Source: Clostridiales bacterium
Lineage (GTDB): Bacteria; Bacillota; Clostridia; Oscillospirales; Acutalibacteraceae
Assembly: GCA_019415925.1 (NCBI GenBank)
Contig: DXYG01000052.1
Location: forward strand, 1 to 17,885
DNA length: 17,885 nt
Direction of reading: 5' to 3'
Shown here: positions 1-7,833 of the stretch, one piece after another
How the letters are laid out: each line of letters starts with the position of its first letter
Numbering within the stretch: the first letter of the stretch is position 1
Notes under the pieces: generated by a model
What the model was told of the DNA's origin: nothing
Databases searched by the model: none
Seen by the model: the letters and a program-made list of their open reading frames with translations, nothing else
Translations under genes and position numbers: made by a program

Positions 1-136
1 AAACAAACCTTTCCGTAGGGGACGGCTTCCCAGACGTCCCATTCACAAAAATTGCGTTGCAATTTTTGTGTGGACACGGCTCGCCGTGTCCCTACGTCAA
101 CGTTGCTATAATTCCAACGCTAAATTATCGTTTACC
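1..136. repeat. Right part of a palindromic intergenic repeat element
   Basis: No gene here. Bases 1-42 are almost the same as 14584-14625 and carry the unit GTAGGGGACGGCTTCCCAGA. It is followed by an AT-rich hairpin (about 44-82, ACAAAAATTGC paired with GCAATTTTTGT) and a GGACACGGC/GCCGTGTCC hairpin ending in CTAC at about 92-95. The block closes with GCTAAATTATCGTTTACC at 119-136, which also occurs at 3097-3114 and resembles the inverted ends of the elements at 10390-10403 and elsewhere. The left end lies outside the window. Confidence 0.7.
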
Positions 137-175
137 TTACTAAAAGGGATAACTATAAAATATCACAATAATATT

Positions 176-226
176 GCACGCTTTTTCCTTGATTTTTATA
201 ATATTTTGGAGAAAGCGTGCTTTTTT
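176..226 (+). terminator. Terminator-like hairpin in the leader of the first amylase gene
   Basis: A 13-bp stem pairs GCACGCTTTTTCC (176-188) with GGAGAAAGCGTGC (208-220), with one G-U wobble, and six T follow. It lies 135 bases before the amylase start codon. The same structure precedes the second amylase. It may end transcription from an upstream gene or act as a leader attenuator for the amylase. Confidence 0.7.
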
Positions 227-360
227 GTACATTATATCTAAATACAGGTGTAAATTTTTGGAAGGTGATAAAAATATATAATTCTAAAAAAGAAATATAT
301 ATTTTTATTACTAATTTATAATATATATTGTATAATTATCTGTCATTAGGAGGAAAATCT

Positions 361-2616
361 ATGGCAAGATTTAAAAAAATACTTGCTTTGATTTTGGCAG
401 TTTGTGTTGTATGCACTGTCGCAGTTATGTCAACAAGTGCAGCTACAGTTGACGGCGACAGCAACACAGCAGCGTCAAGCAGCATCAAGGTGCATTATTA
501 CTGCGAGGACGGCGCACCTACAATTTATTATTGGAACAGCCTTCCGCAGAACATTACAACCGATTATCCGGGTAAAGCTATGACCAAAGAGGGCAACAAC
601 TACTACGGATACACATTCAACAATGTAACAAAAATCAATATGCTCTTTGTTACAAACGGCGAACAGTCCAAGGAGCTTACCAGAAACTCAGGTGAGTGGT
701 GGTACAGAAACGGCAGATGGTTTGACCACGAGCCGGGTCAGACCGACGACTGGACAAGAACCGATTTGCGTGAGGAGTCAATCTACTTTGTAATCACAAC
801 ACGTTTCTATGACGGCGATACAGGCAACAACGTTCATTGCTGGGACGACAAAACGGCTAACAACCCCGATTCCGACCCCGCTTGGCGTGGTGACTTCCAG
901 GGACTTATCGATAAGCTCGACTACATCAAGGCTCTCGGCTTCTCGGCAATCTGGATTACTCCTGTTGTAACAAACGCTTCGGGTTATGACTATCACGGCT
1001 ACCACGCAATGGACTTCTCAACAGTTGACGTCCGTTACGAGAGCGAAGGCGCAACATATCAGGACCTTATCTACGCTGCACACGATAAGGGTATGAAGAT
1101 TGTTCAGGATATCGTAATTAACCACGCAGGTAACTTCGGCGAGGCAACACTTGCTCCTATGTTTGAAAAGGTATATGACTCGGTTCAGGATCTTGCTTCA
1201 ATCGATAGTATGCATATTATTCCCGACTCTGACCTTGCAAATACATTCCCGGATTATGACAGCCTTGAACCCGGTTATCAGTACCAGGCAAGACTTAACA
1301 TTATGAAGGACACAAAGGTGCTTTCTTCAGCCACTCACGACGCTGAAAACTATTTCCACCATTACAAGGATTTAAGCTGGGAAAGCCCGACTGTTCAGAC
1401 CGGTCAGATTGCAGGCGACTGCGTTGATATCAACACAGAGAATCCCAAGGTTGCTGAGTATCTTAACAGCGTATACAACAGCTACATTGATATGGGCGTT
1501 GACGCTTTCAGAATGGATACCGAAAAGCACGTTTCAAGACTTACACTTAACCAATTCTACTTCCCGTCATGGCTTAAAACAGGCGGCGATAACTTCTACG
1601 TATTCGGTGAGGTTTGCACACGTGTAAGCGAATTCTGGAACAAGGGCAACGCTTCAATTTCAGCTCCGTTCTATACATGGGCTGAAACAGGCAGCCTTAA
1701 ATTAGGCGATGACCCGATTGGAAATGTTGACATCACTGTTCAGCACTATAACACTAACAATAATACAAACCAGCAGCCTACTTCGGATAACGTATACCTT
1801 AAGGGTATTACATATCACACACCCGACTACAGCAAGGCAAACGGTACAGGCGTTATTGACTTCCCGATGCACTGGAATTTCGGCAGCGCAGGCAATGCTT
1901 ATCGCCGTGCACTTGAAGAGGATCCGTATTACAACGATTCGACATGGAACGTAACTTATGTTGACTCACACGACTACGGCCCCGATATGGACTGCCGTTA
2001 CACAGGCTCTACACAGGCTTGGGCAGAAAACCTTGACCTTATGTTTACTTTCCGTGGTATTCCTTGTCTTTACTACGGCAGTGAGCTTCAGTTCCAGGCA
2101 GGCGTTCCTATGGACGTTGGTCCTAACGCACCTCTCTCAACAACAGGACGTGCTTACTTCGGTGACAACATCGAGGGCAACGTAACTGCTACAGACTTCG
2201 GTACATATGAGAATGCAACAGGCGCAGTTGCAAGTACACTCAACGCACCGCTTGCTGTTCATCTCCAGCAGCTCAACCGTATCAGAAGAGCTGTTCCTGC
2301 TCTCCAGAAGGGTCAGTACACAACAGACAGCAACTACGTTTCAGGCGACAAGATGGCATTCATCCGCCGTTACACAAATTCAGATGAAGGCGTAGACAGC
2401 CTTGCTTGCGTTGCAATTTCAGACGGCGCAACATTCAAGAACCTCCCCAACGGCAAGTATATTGACGCCGTAACAGGTGACGTTCAGAATGTTACAAACG
2501 GCACACTCACAGTTCCGTCAATCGGTACTGCAAATATGAGAGTATATGTATGCTGCGCAACCGGATTCACCGGAATCGACGGTCAGATCGGCACAAACGG
2601 CACATACCTCAAGTAA
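361..2616 (+). CDS. Secreted GH13 alpha-amylase with CBM26-like starch-binding domain (copy 1)
   Basis: Likely an extracellular endo-acting alpha-amylase that cleaves alpha-1,4 bonds of starch. The ATG at 361 is chosen because AGGAGG lies at 348-353 and the product then begins with a signal peptide: MARFKK, a hydrophobic core, then TSAA at about residues 23-28. An upstream in-frame TTG (328) has no ribosome site. Residues about 40-125 (KVHYYCEDG, TIYYW, GEWWY) look like a CBM26 starch-binding module. The GH13 regions are complete: DIVINH (Asp250), FRMDTEKH (nucleophile Asp386), FGEV (acid/base Glu417) and VDSHD (Asp538). A beta-sandwich C domain ends at residue 751. No dockerin or sortase motif is visible, so a freely secreted enzyme is inferred. 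The second copy lies 3 kb downstream. Exact product specificity cannot be read from sequence. Confidence 0.93.
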   Translation: MARFKKILALILAVCVVCTVAVMSTSAATVDGDSNTAASSSIKVHYYCEDGAPTIYYWNSLPQNITTDYPGKAMTKEGNNYYGYTFNNVTKINMLFVTNGEQSKELTRNSGEWWYRNGRWFDHEPGQTDDWTRTDLREESIYFVITTRFYDGDTGNNVHCWDDKTANNPDSDPAWRGDFQGLIDKLDYIKALGFSAIWITPVVTNASGYDYHGYHAMDFSTVDVRYESEGATYQDLIYAAHDKGMKIVQDIVINHAGNFGEATLAPMFEKVYDSVQDLASIDSMHIIPDSDLANTFPDYDSLEPGYQYQARLNIMKDTKVLSSATHDAENYFHHYKDLSWESPTVQTGQIAGDCVDINTENPKVAEYLNSVYNSYIDMGVDAFRMDTEKHVSRLTLNQFYFPSWLKTGGDNFYVFGEVCTRVSEFWNKGNASISAPFYTWAETGSLKLGDDPIGNVDITVQHYNTNNNTNQQPTSDNVYLKGITYHTPDYSKANGTGVIDFPMHWNFGSAGNAYRRALEEDPYYNDSTWNVTYVDSHDYGPDMDCRYTGSTQAWAENLDLMFTFRGIPCLYYGSELQFQAGVPMDVGPNAPLSTTGRAYFGDNIEGNVTATDFGTYENATGAVASTLNAPLAVHLQQLNRIRRAVPALQKGQYTTDSNYVSGDKMAFIRRYTNSDEGVDSLACVAISDGATFKNLPNGKYIDAVTGDVQNVTNGTLTVPSIGTANMRVYVCCATGFTGIDGQIGTNGTYLK

Positions 2617-2638
2617 TCTATATTTTTATTTTGAAAAG

Positions 2639-2669
2639 TCGGGCATCGGTTTACGATGTCCGATTTTTT
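2639..2669 (+). terminator. Rho-independent terminator of amylase copy 1
   Basis: A 10-bp stem pairs TCGGGCATCG (2639-2648) with CGATGTCCGA (2654-2663), with one G-U wobble and a five-base loop, then six T. It sits 22 bases after the stop codon and is repeated exactly after amylase copy 2. Confidence 0.88.
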
Positions 2670-2689
2670 ATTCCGTTATATAAGTCGGC

Positions 2690-3115
2690 AATAAATTATA
2701 GCTCGGTATCTCGGGAGTCGGACTTTTTTCGATTTGCCTGCAGGGGCTACCCTGCCGCAAGATACTACTAAACGTCATCTGTTTCGTAGGGCACGCCGTG
2801 TCCCTACGTCTGTAAATGAAACGTTTGAGTAAAATTGTAGCGAGCGACGCCCTCGTCGCTCAAATTCCTTAAAACAACGTTTGCGGGTTTATCCGTGAGC
2901 GACGGGGGCGTCGCTCGCTACAGTTATAAAATAAACGTTTCCTCTATAGCCGTAGGGGACGGCATCCTTGACGTCCCGAAACGTTACCGATATATCAATT
3001 TATAATTCGGGCAACCGTTTTTACCTTAATATCCGACTTTTCCACTCGATTTGCCCGCAGGGGCTACCCTGCCGATTTGCCTGCGGCGGCTTCGCCGCTA
3101 AATTATCGTTTACCT
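2690..3115. repeat. Mosaic of palindromic intergenic repeats between the amylases
   Basis: No coding region is supported here. The stretch is a chain of palindromes: GCAGGGGCTACCCTGC (about 2739-2754 and again about 3058-3073), GTAGGGCACGCCGTGTCCC followed by TAC (about 2788-2809), a 27-bp inverted repeat with one mismatch (2836-2862 with 2896-2922), a GTAGGGGACGG...GACGTCCC unit (2953-2977), and GCGGC/GCCGC at about 3084-3098. It ends with GCTAAATTATCGTTTACC (3097-3114), the same terminal sequence as at 119-136. Several units recur at 14389-14626. Confidence 0.75.
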
Positions 3116-3337
3116 TACAAAAAGGGATAACTATAAAATATCACAATAATATTGCATGCTTTTTCCTTGATTTTTATAATGTTTTGGAGAAAGCGTGCTT
3201 TTTTGTTTATTATGTCTAAATTTGGGTGTTAATTTTTGGAAGGTGCTCGAAGCGTATAATTCTATTAAAGAAATATATAAATTTGCTGTTATTTTATAAT
3301 ATATTTGTACAAATATCTGTCGATAGGAGGAAAAACT
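3096..3337 (+). repeat. Duplicated amylase leader (direct repeat of 118-360)
   Basis: This 242-base stretch aligns along its whole length with 118-360 and includes the same terminator-like hairpin, a conserved TTTTTGGAAGGTG block (3233-3245 and 255-267), a conserved TATAAT (3255-3260 and 277-282) and the ribosome site. The duplication therefore copied the regulatory leader with the gene. Divergence is lowest in the first 110 bases and highest near the start codon. No -35/-10 pair with normal spacing was found. Confidence 0.85.
3154..3204 (+). terminator. Terminator-like hairpin in the leader of the second amylase gene
   Basis: GCATGCTTTTTCC (3154-3166) pairs with GGAGAAAGCGTGC (3186-3198) and six T follow. 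Compared with the copy at 176-226, a C-G pair has become a U-G pair, so the stem is kept. The upstream amylase already has its own terminator, which makes a leader role possible here. Confidence 0.65.
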
Positions 3338-5575
3338 ATGGCAAAATTTAAGAAATTGCTTGCTTTGGTACTCTCAATCTGTCTCATCTGCGCTGTTGGC
3401 ATTGTGTCCGTATCAGCTGCCAATGCAGATAAAAACGCTGATGTTTCAGCAGCATTTGACGGTATCAAGGTGCACTACTATTGTGAGGACGGCACTCCGA
3501 CAATCTATTATTGGAACAGCCTTCCGCAGAATAAGGAAACAAGCTATCCCGGTCCGGCTATGACAAGCGAGGGCAATAATTGGTATAGTTACACTTTCAA
3601 CAGTGTTACTAAAATCAATATGCTTTTCGTAGTCAACGGCGAGCAGTCACCGGAACTTACACGTAAATCTGCCGGTGAATATTGGTACAAGGGTAATAGA
3701 TGGTATAGCTCAAACCCTGGCGAACTTGACTCTCCCGAGCGTGTAGATTTCCGTGAGAACAGTATCTACTTTATTATCACGACACGTTTCTATGACGGTG
3801 ACACAGGCAACAACGTTCACTGCTGGGATGACACACAGGCAAATAATCCCGACAGCGACCCTGCTTGGCGAGGCGACTTTAAGGGACTTATAGAAAAACT
3901 TGACTATATCAAGGCTCTTGGCTTTACTGCTGTTTGGATTACCCCTGTAGTTGAAAACTGCTCAGGCTATGACTATCACGGCTATCATGCTTTAGACTTT
4001 GCAAAGGTTGACCCACGTTACGAAAGTGACGATACAACATTCCAGGACGTAATCGACGCAGCCCACGAAAAGGGACTGAAGATTGTACAGGACGTTGTAT
4101 GGAACCATACAAGTAACTTTGGTGAGGCTTTCCTTGCTCCAATGTTTACAAAGGATTACAGCAAACTTGACTCTGTTGACTGTTTGCAGAAAGTTCCTGA
4201 TTCTTTACTTACAAAGATTGCTCCTGACTATGACACTATGCTTCCCGGATATCAGTACCAAGCAAGACTTAGTGTTATGAAAGAGGACGCTAACGATACA
4301 AATAATTACTACCACCACGAAAAGAGTCTTGGTTGGGGTCAGTCAACAGAGCAGACAGGCCAAATGGCAGGTGACTGTGTAGATATTAACACGGAAAATC
4401 CAATTGTCGCTAAGTATTTGACAGACACATTCAGAGAATATGTTGATATGGGTGTTGACTATTTCCGTCTTGATACAGAAAAGCACATTAACCGTTGGAC
4501 ATTGAACCAGGCTTACTTCCCTAAGTTCTCGGATGTTGAAAACTTCTGGATTTTCGGTGAGGTTTGTGCAAGATATCACGGAGCTTACAATGAGGGCGGT
4601 TCTTCCGACTCTTGCTTCTTCTACACTTGGAAAGAATTAGACAGCCCATATGCTTCTGCAAGCAGCTGGACTGACAGTTGGAGCACTAACCTTTCAACTT
4701 CTACAGGTCACTACGATGCATACAGCAACAGAAACTTTAATCAGAAGAGTAACAATGCTTACCTAGACGGCATTACATACCATACTCCTGACCACAGCAA
4801 GTCAAACGGTACTTCCGTAATCGACTTCCCAATGCACTGGGCGTTTAAGGATGCTAACAGCGCTTTCACAGCAGCCAAAAGTGAGGATGACTTATACAAC
4901 GACTCAACATATGTTGTAACATACGTTGACTCCCACGACTACGGCCCTGATAATATGGAGAAAACACGTTACAGTTGCGGACCGCAGGCTTGGGCAGAAA
5001 ATATGAACCTAATGTTTACATTCCGTGGCGTTCCTTGTATCTACTACGGTACAGAGGTTGAATTTGCAAAGGGTAATGTTATTGACGTAGGTCCTAACGC
5101 TCCTCTTGCTAAAACAGGCCGTGCTTACTTCGGCGACTATATGGAGGGTAGCGTAACTGCTACCGATTACGGTGAATATACCGCAAGCGGTAAGGTTGCA
5201 GAAACTCTGAATGCACCTCTGTCAGTTCACCTAAGACAGCTTAACCTTATCCGTCAGGCTGTTCCGGCTTTACAGAAAGGTCAGTATACAGTTGACAGCA
5301 ACTACGTAAGCGGCAATATGGCATATGTACGTCGCTATACTGATTCTGAGACTGACAGCCTTGCTTGCGTTACAATTTCGGGCGGCGCAACATTCAAGAA
5401 CCTCCCCAACGGCAAGTACATTGACGCCGTAACAGGTGACGTTCAGAATGTTACAAACGGCACACTCACAGTTCCGTCAATCGGTACTGCAAATATGAGA
5501 GTATATGTATGCTGCGCAACCGGATTCACCGGAATCGACGGTCAGATCGGCACAAACGGCACATACCTCAAGTAA
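3338..5575 (+). CDS. Secreted GH13 alpha-amylase with CBM26-like starch-binding domain (copy 2)
   Basis: A tandem paralogue of the gene at 361 with the same predicted role, extracellular starch cleavage. The ATG at 3338 follows AGGAGG and gives a signal peptide (MAKFKK, hydrophobic core, VSAANA). The CBM26-like module spans about residues 37-122. GH13 motifs are intact: DVVWNH (Asp252), FRLDTEKH (Asp379), FGEV (Glu408) and VDSHD (Asp534). The product has 745 residues. It differs from copy 1 mainly between the acid/base Glu and region IV (for example the segment rich in Ser and Asn at about residues 420-480), which could change substrate fit. The last 64 codons and the terminator are almost base-identical to copy 1 while the rest is clearly diverged. 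No cell-wall anchor or dockerin is seen. Confidence 0.93.
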   Translation: MAKFKKLLALVLSICLICAVGIVSVSAANADKNADVSAAFDGIKVHYYCEDGTPTIYYWNSLPQNKETSYPGPAMTSEGNNWYSYTFNSVTKINMLFVVNGEQSPELTRKSAGEYWYKGNRWYSSNPGELDSPERVDFRENSIYFIITTRFYDGDTGNNVHCWDDTQANNPDSDPAWRGDFKGLIEKLDYIKALGFTAVWITPVVENCSGYDYHGYHALDFAKVDPRYESDDTTFQDVIDAAHEKGLKIVQDVVWNHTSNFGEAFLAPMFTKDYSKLDSVDCLQKVPDSLLTKIAPDYDTMLPGYQYQARLSVMKEDANDTNNYYHHEKSLGWGQSTEQTGQMAGDCVDINTENPIVAKYLTDTFREYVDMGVDYFRLDTEKHINRWTLNQAYFPKFSDVENFWIFGEVCARYHGAYNEGGSSDSCFFYTWKELDSPYASASSWTDSWSTNLSTSTGHYDAYSNRNFNQKSNNAYLDGITYHTPDHSKSNGTSVIDFPMHWAFKDANSAFTAAKSEDDLYNDSTYVVTYVDSHDYGPDNMEKTRYSCGPQAWAENMNLMFTFRGVPCIYYGTEVEFAKGNVIDVGPNAPLAKTGRAYFGDYMEGSVTATDYGEYTASGKVAETLNAPLSVHLRQLNLIRQAVPALQKGQYTVDSNYVSGNMAYVRRYTDSETDSLACVTISGGATFKNLPNGKYIDAVTGDVQNVTNGTLTVPSIGTANMRVYVCCATGFTGIDGQIGTNGTYLK

Positions 5576-5629
5576 TCTATATTTTGATTTTGAAAAGTCG
5601 GGCATCGGTTTACGATGTCCGATTTTTTA
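5383..5629 (+). repeat. Near-identical 3' end shared by both amylase genes
   Basis: Bases 5383-5629 match 2424-2670 with only two differences (2460/5419 and 2627/5586). The match spans the last 64 codons, the stop codon and the terminator. Immediately upstream and downstream the copies differ at many positions. This suggests recent gene conversion or unequal exchange in the tail. Confidence 0.85.
5598..5628 (+). terminator. Rho-independent terminator of amylase copy 2
   Basis: The same 10-bp stem (5598-5607 with 5613-5622) and T6 tail as the one after copy 1. A weaker decayed version, ATCGA-TGT-TCGAT followed by T, lies at 5667-5684. Confidence 0.88.
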
Positions 5630-5736
5630 GTTCGTTATAAAAGTCGGTGTTTTGCTAAACGTCGGTATCGATGTTCGATTTTTTGTACATACCTTATGTT
5701 ATAATATGAAAAATTTAAAATATCGGAGGAAATAAT

Positions 5737-6507
5737 ATGAGAACAGGCAATCATAATGAATTAATTGAGATTTTTTACGTAGATTACAAGGACAAATCAT
5801 TAAAAAATTTCGATGACCTGAAAAAAATTATATCAGGTCCTGCATACAGAGATATGACTCCACGTCATCTAAAGGGAATCGGAAAGAAACCGGAAAAAAA
5901 AGATGAACTTTTTGAGTGGCTTGCAGGAGAATTTTTAGAATACTTTGGCAATCCGGCAAGAAATGAGAAAGATTTTGATGAGTGGCATTCAAGAATATGT
6001 AATGATATACTTGTAAGACTCAAAGACCTTTGCGATGATAATGTTAAGGTGCATTACGGCAAGGCTCAGAAATTAGTTAATATGTCATTCAAAAACTTCT
6101 ATTGCTTTGCCGATGCTGAAGAATACGAAAAGAACGGTTATTTTGCCAACTGTCATATGCCCTTGGACTCATACACACTCTCTTGGTTTACGCAAAATGT
6201 GTGCAAGGACAAAGTGCCCTCTAAGTGGAGCAATATGGATTTTAAAGAATATTCCGAAATACAAACGAAAATTCGTGAATACTTCAATTCAGACCGTAAC
6301 ACAACCTATCGAAACAATGCTCCGCTTGTTCCTTTTATAGCAGAATTTTATATTTGGGAGGAGATGAGATTTCCCGAAATATGTGATAGCTGGCTGTACA
6401 AAGCTGTTCCTCTCTCGAAATGTTCCTCGTTTGACGAAGAAATTACAAATAAAATTTCGGAAATACGTAATACGGCTGATAAACTGCTGAACAATGCAAA
6501 TTTATAA
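5737..6507 (+). CDS. Unrecognised 256-residue protein, first gene of a phosphatase cassette
   Basis: I do not recognise this protein. It is soluble, charged and rich in aromatic residues, with no signal peptide and no membrane segment. The ATG at 5737 follows CGGAGG at 5724-5729, and a TATAAT lies at 5700-5705 without a convincing -35. The most distinctive part is residues about 108-150: an AQKLVNMSFKNFYCF stretch followed by NCHMPLDSYTLSWF, which looks like a conserved core because it mixes Cys, His, Asp and aromatics. The C-terminal part (about 205-225) has the EFYIWEEMRFPE segment. The gene ends 14 bases before a metallophosphoesterase gene, which is 14 bases before a CX5R phosphatase gene, so the three are probably one transcript. 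A partner or substrate-recognition role is a guess from context only. Confidence 0.8.
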   Translation: MRTGNHNELIEIFYVDYKDKSLKNFDDLKKIISGPAYRDMTPRHLKGIGKKPEKKDELFEWLAGEFLEYFGNPARNEKDFDEWHSRICNDILVRLKDLCDDNVKVHYGKAQKLVNMSFKNFYCFADAEEYEKNGYFANCHMPLDSYTLSWFTQNVCKDKVPSKWSNMDFKEYSEIQTKIREYFNSDRNTTYRNNAPLVPFIAEFYIWEEMRFPEICDSWLYKAVPLSKCSSFDEEITNKISEIRNTADKLLNNANL

Positions 6508-6521
6508 AAGGAAGAATTTTT

Positions 6522-7241
6522 ATGATTTTTATAACAGGCGACCTTCACGGTGAATATGATATACACAAACTGTCCTCAAAGTGCTTTACCGTTCAGAAGG
6601 AGCTGACACGCTCAGATTATGTGATAATCTGCGGCGATTTCGGATTGCTGTGGGATAATTCTGACGAAGAAAAGCATTGGCTGAAGTGGCTTGACGAAAA
6701 GCCTTGGACAACGCTCTGGATTGACGGTAATCACGAAAATTACGATATGCTCAGAGAGTATCCGACAGAGGACTGGCACGGCGGCAGGGTGCAGAAAATC
6801 ACAGAAAATATTATTCATCTTTGCAGAGGCAGTGTATTTGAAATTGACGGAAAGCGTATTTTTGCTTTCGGCGGAGCAGAAAGCCACGATAAAAAGTACC
6901 GCAAGCTCGGATATTCATTGTGGAAAGAGGAACTGCCGAGCAAAGAGGAAATCGAAATCGGCAGAAAAAATTTAGAGTCTGTAAATCGGAAAGTGGATGT
7001 AATCGTTACTCACTCCCTGCCCGAGCATATACAAGAGGATTTGTATCACGACGAAATCTACAGAACAACCGATTTGACGCTGTTTTTTGACGAGGTTGAC
7101 GAGAAAACAGACTTTAAGCTCTGGTTTTCGGGGCACTATCACTGTTCCCTATGCTATGATGAAAAGCATATGCTGATATATAATGACATAGTAAAATTAA
7201 CAGATGAAGGCATTGAAAGAGTATATCACCAAGAAGACTGA
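6522..7241 (+). CDS. Calcineurin-like metallophosphoesterase
   Basis: A 239-residue cytoplasmic hydrolase of phosphate mono- or diesters using two metal ions. The metallophosphoesterase motifs appear in order: GDLHGE (Asp7, His9), ICGDFG (Asp39), DGNHE (Asn70, His71), VTHS (His164) and SGHYH (His205, His207). This is a complete metal-binding set, so the enzyme should be active. The GDFG...WD form of motif II is the variant seen in small stand-alone members of the family. Start codon ATG 6522 follows AAAGGAAG at 6507-6514. It is the middle gene of a three-gene unit ending in a Cys-based phosphatase. Substrate (nucleotide, RNA end or phosphoprotein) cannot be told from sequence. Confidence 0.9.
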   Translation: MIFITGDLHGEYDIHKLSSKCFTVQKELTRSDYVIICGDFGLLWDNSDEEKHWLKWLDEKPWTTLWIDGNHENYDMLREYPTEDWHGGRVQKITENIIHLCRGSVFEIDGKRIFAFGGAESHDKKYRKLGYSLWKEELPSKEEIEIGRKNLESVNRKVDVIVTHSLPEHIQEDLYHDEIYRTTDLTLFFDEVDEKTDFKLWFSGHYHCSLCYDEKHMLIYNDIVKLTDEGIERVYHQED

Positions 7242-7255
7242 CAGGAGCAGTTCTG

Positions 7256-7723
7256 ATGAATGTATTTATCTATTCAAGAGATGATATTGAGCAAATCATT
7301 TCCGAGGGCAAATTTCCGAAAAATACTGCCGTTATCAGCTTTTGCGACACTGCAATAAAGCGGATTGACGCTGATTATACCCACGTCGATTACAGCGGTG
7401 TTTGCGACTGCGTTTTTTACAGCGAGCTTGACGACCTTGATTTGGATTCCATCAAGGATAAGGGGTATACTTATGATTTGTATTTTCCCGAGGCTGACGA
7501 AATCGCAGAATTTGTCTACAGTGCCTTTAACAGCGGTATGGACATAATCTGTCAGTGCGAGTATGGTCAGAGCCGCAGTGCAGGGTGTGCGGCGGCAATT
7601 TGTGAGCATTTTTTTCATAACGGAATAGAGATTTTTGCAGATTACAAACGCTGTCCGAGTCAGGTTGTGTATCATAAAATTTATGACGCACTAAAGCGTT
7701 TCAGGGAAAATAATCCTGCATAA
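7256..7723 (+). CDS. Small Cys-based (dual-specificity-like) phosphatase
   Basis: A 155-residue protein with the P-loop signature CX5R at residues 101-107 (QCEYGQSRSAG), followed by a helix as in dual-specificity and tyrosine phosphatases. The Cys101 thiolate would be the nucleophile and Arg107 would bind phosphate. The N-terminal half (VISFCDTAIKR, HVDYSGVCDC) fits the beta-strand core; the general acid is not certain, with Asp or Glu near residues 79-81 as candidates. Length fits the minimal single-domain class. AGGAG at 7243-7247 precedes the ATG by eight bases, and only 14 bases separate it from the metallophosphoesterase stop, so the two are likely co-translated. Two unrelated phosphatase folds in one unit suggests a shared phosphorylated substrate or successive steps; this is inference. 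Confidence 0.82.
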   Translation: MNVFIYSRDDIEQIISEGKFPKNTAVISFCDTAIKRIDADYTHVDYSGVCDCVFYSELDDLDLDSIKDKGYTYDLYFPEADEIAEFVYSAFNSGMDIICQCEYGQSRSAGCAAAICEHFFHNGIEIFADYKRCPSQVVYHKIYDALKRFRENNPA

Positions 7724-7797
7724 ATGAAGATTTTTACTGATGTACATACTGCATAAACGCACTGATTATCTGCAACACCGCATCGCCCGAAAATGTG

Positions 7798-7826
7798 TTG
7801 ACAACGCCTTGATTTTGGACTAAAAT
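7798..7826 (+). promoter_or_regulatory. Sigma-A-type promoter for the mgtE leader
   Basis: TTGACA (7798-7803), a 17-base spacer, then TAAAAT (7821-7826). The predicted start near 7833-7835 falls directly before the first strong hairpin of the leader (7836-7849), as expected for a structured RNA. Confidence 0.78.
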
Positions 7827-7833
7827 AAATATG

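Noticed and set aside
1..136. Insertion sequence remnant
   Set aside because: There are inverted ends but no transposase fragment in any frame here or in the other copies; a non-coding palindromic repeat is the safer call.
255..322. Amylase promoter from TATAAT boxes at 277 and 317
   Set aside because: The conserved TATAAT boxes have no -35 at normal spacing; TTGGAA at 258 is only 13 bases away. The region is AT-rich, so such boxes are expected by chance.
2690..3115. CRISPR-like array
   Set aside because: Repeats are palindromes of different sequence and irregular spacing, not identical direct repeats with unique spacers.
361..5575. Dockerin or cell-wall anchor on the amylases (amylosome component)
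   Set aside because: Both proteins end in a short tail with no duplicated calcium-binding dockerin repeats and no LPxTG motif.
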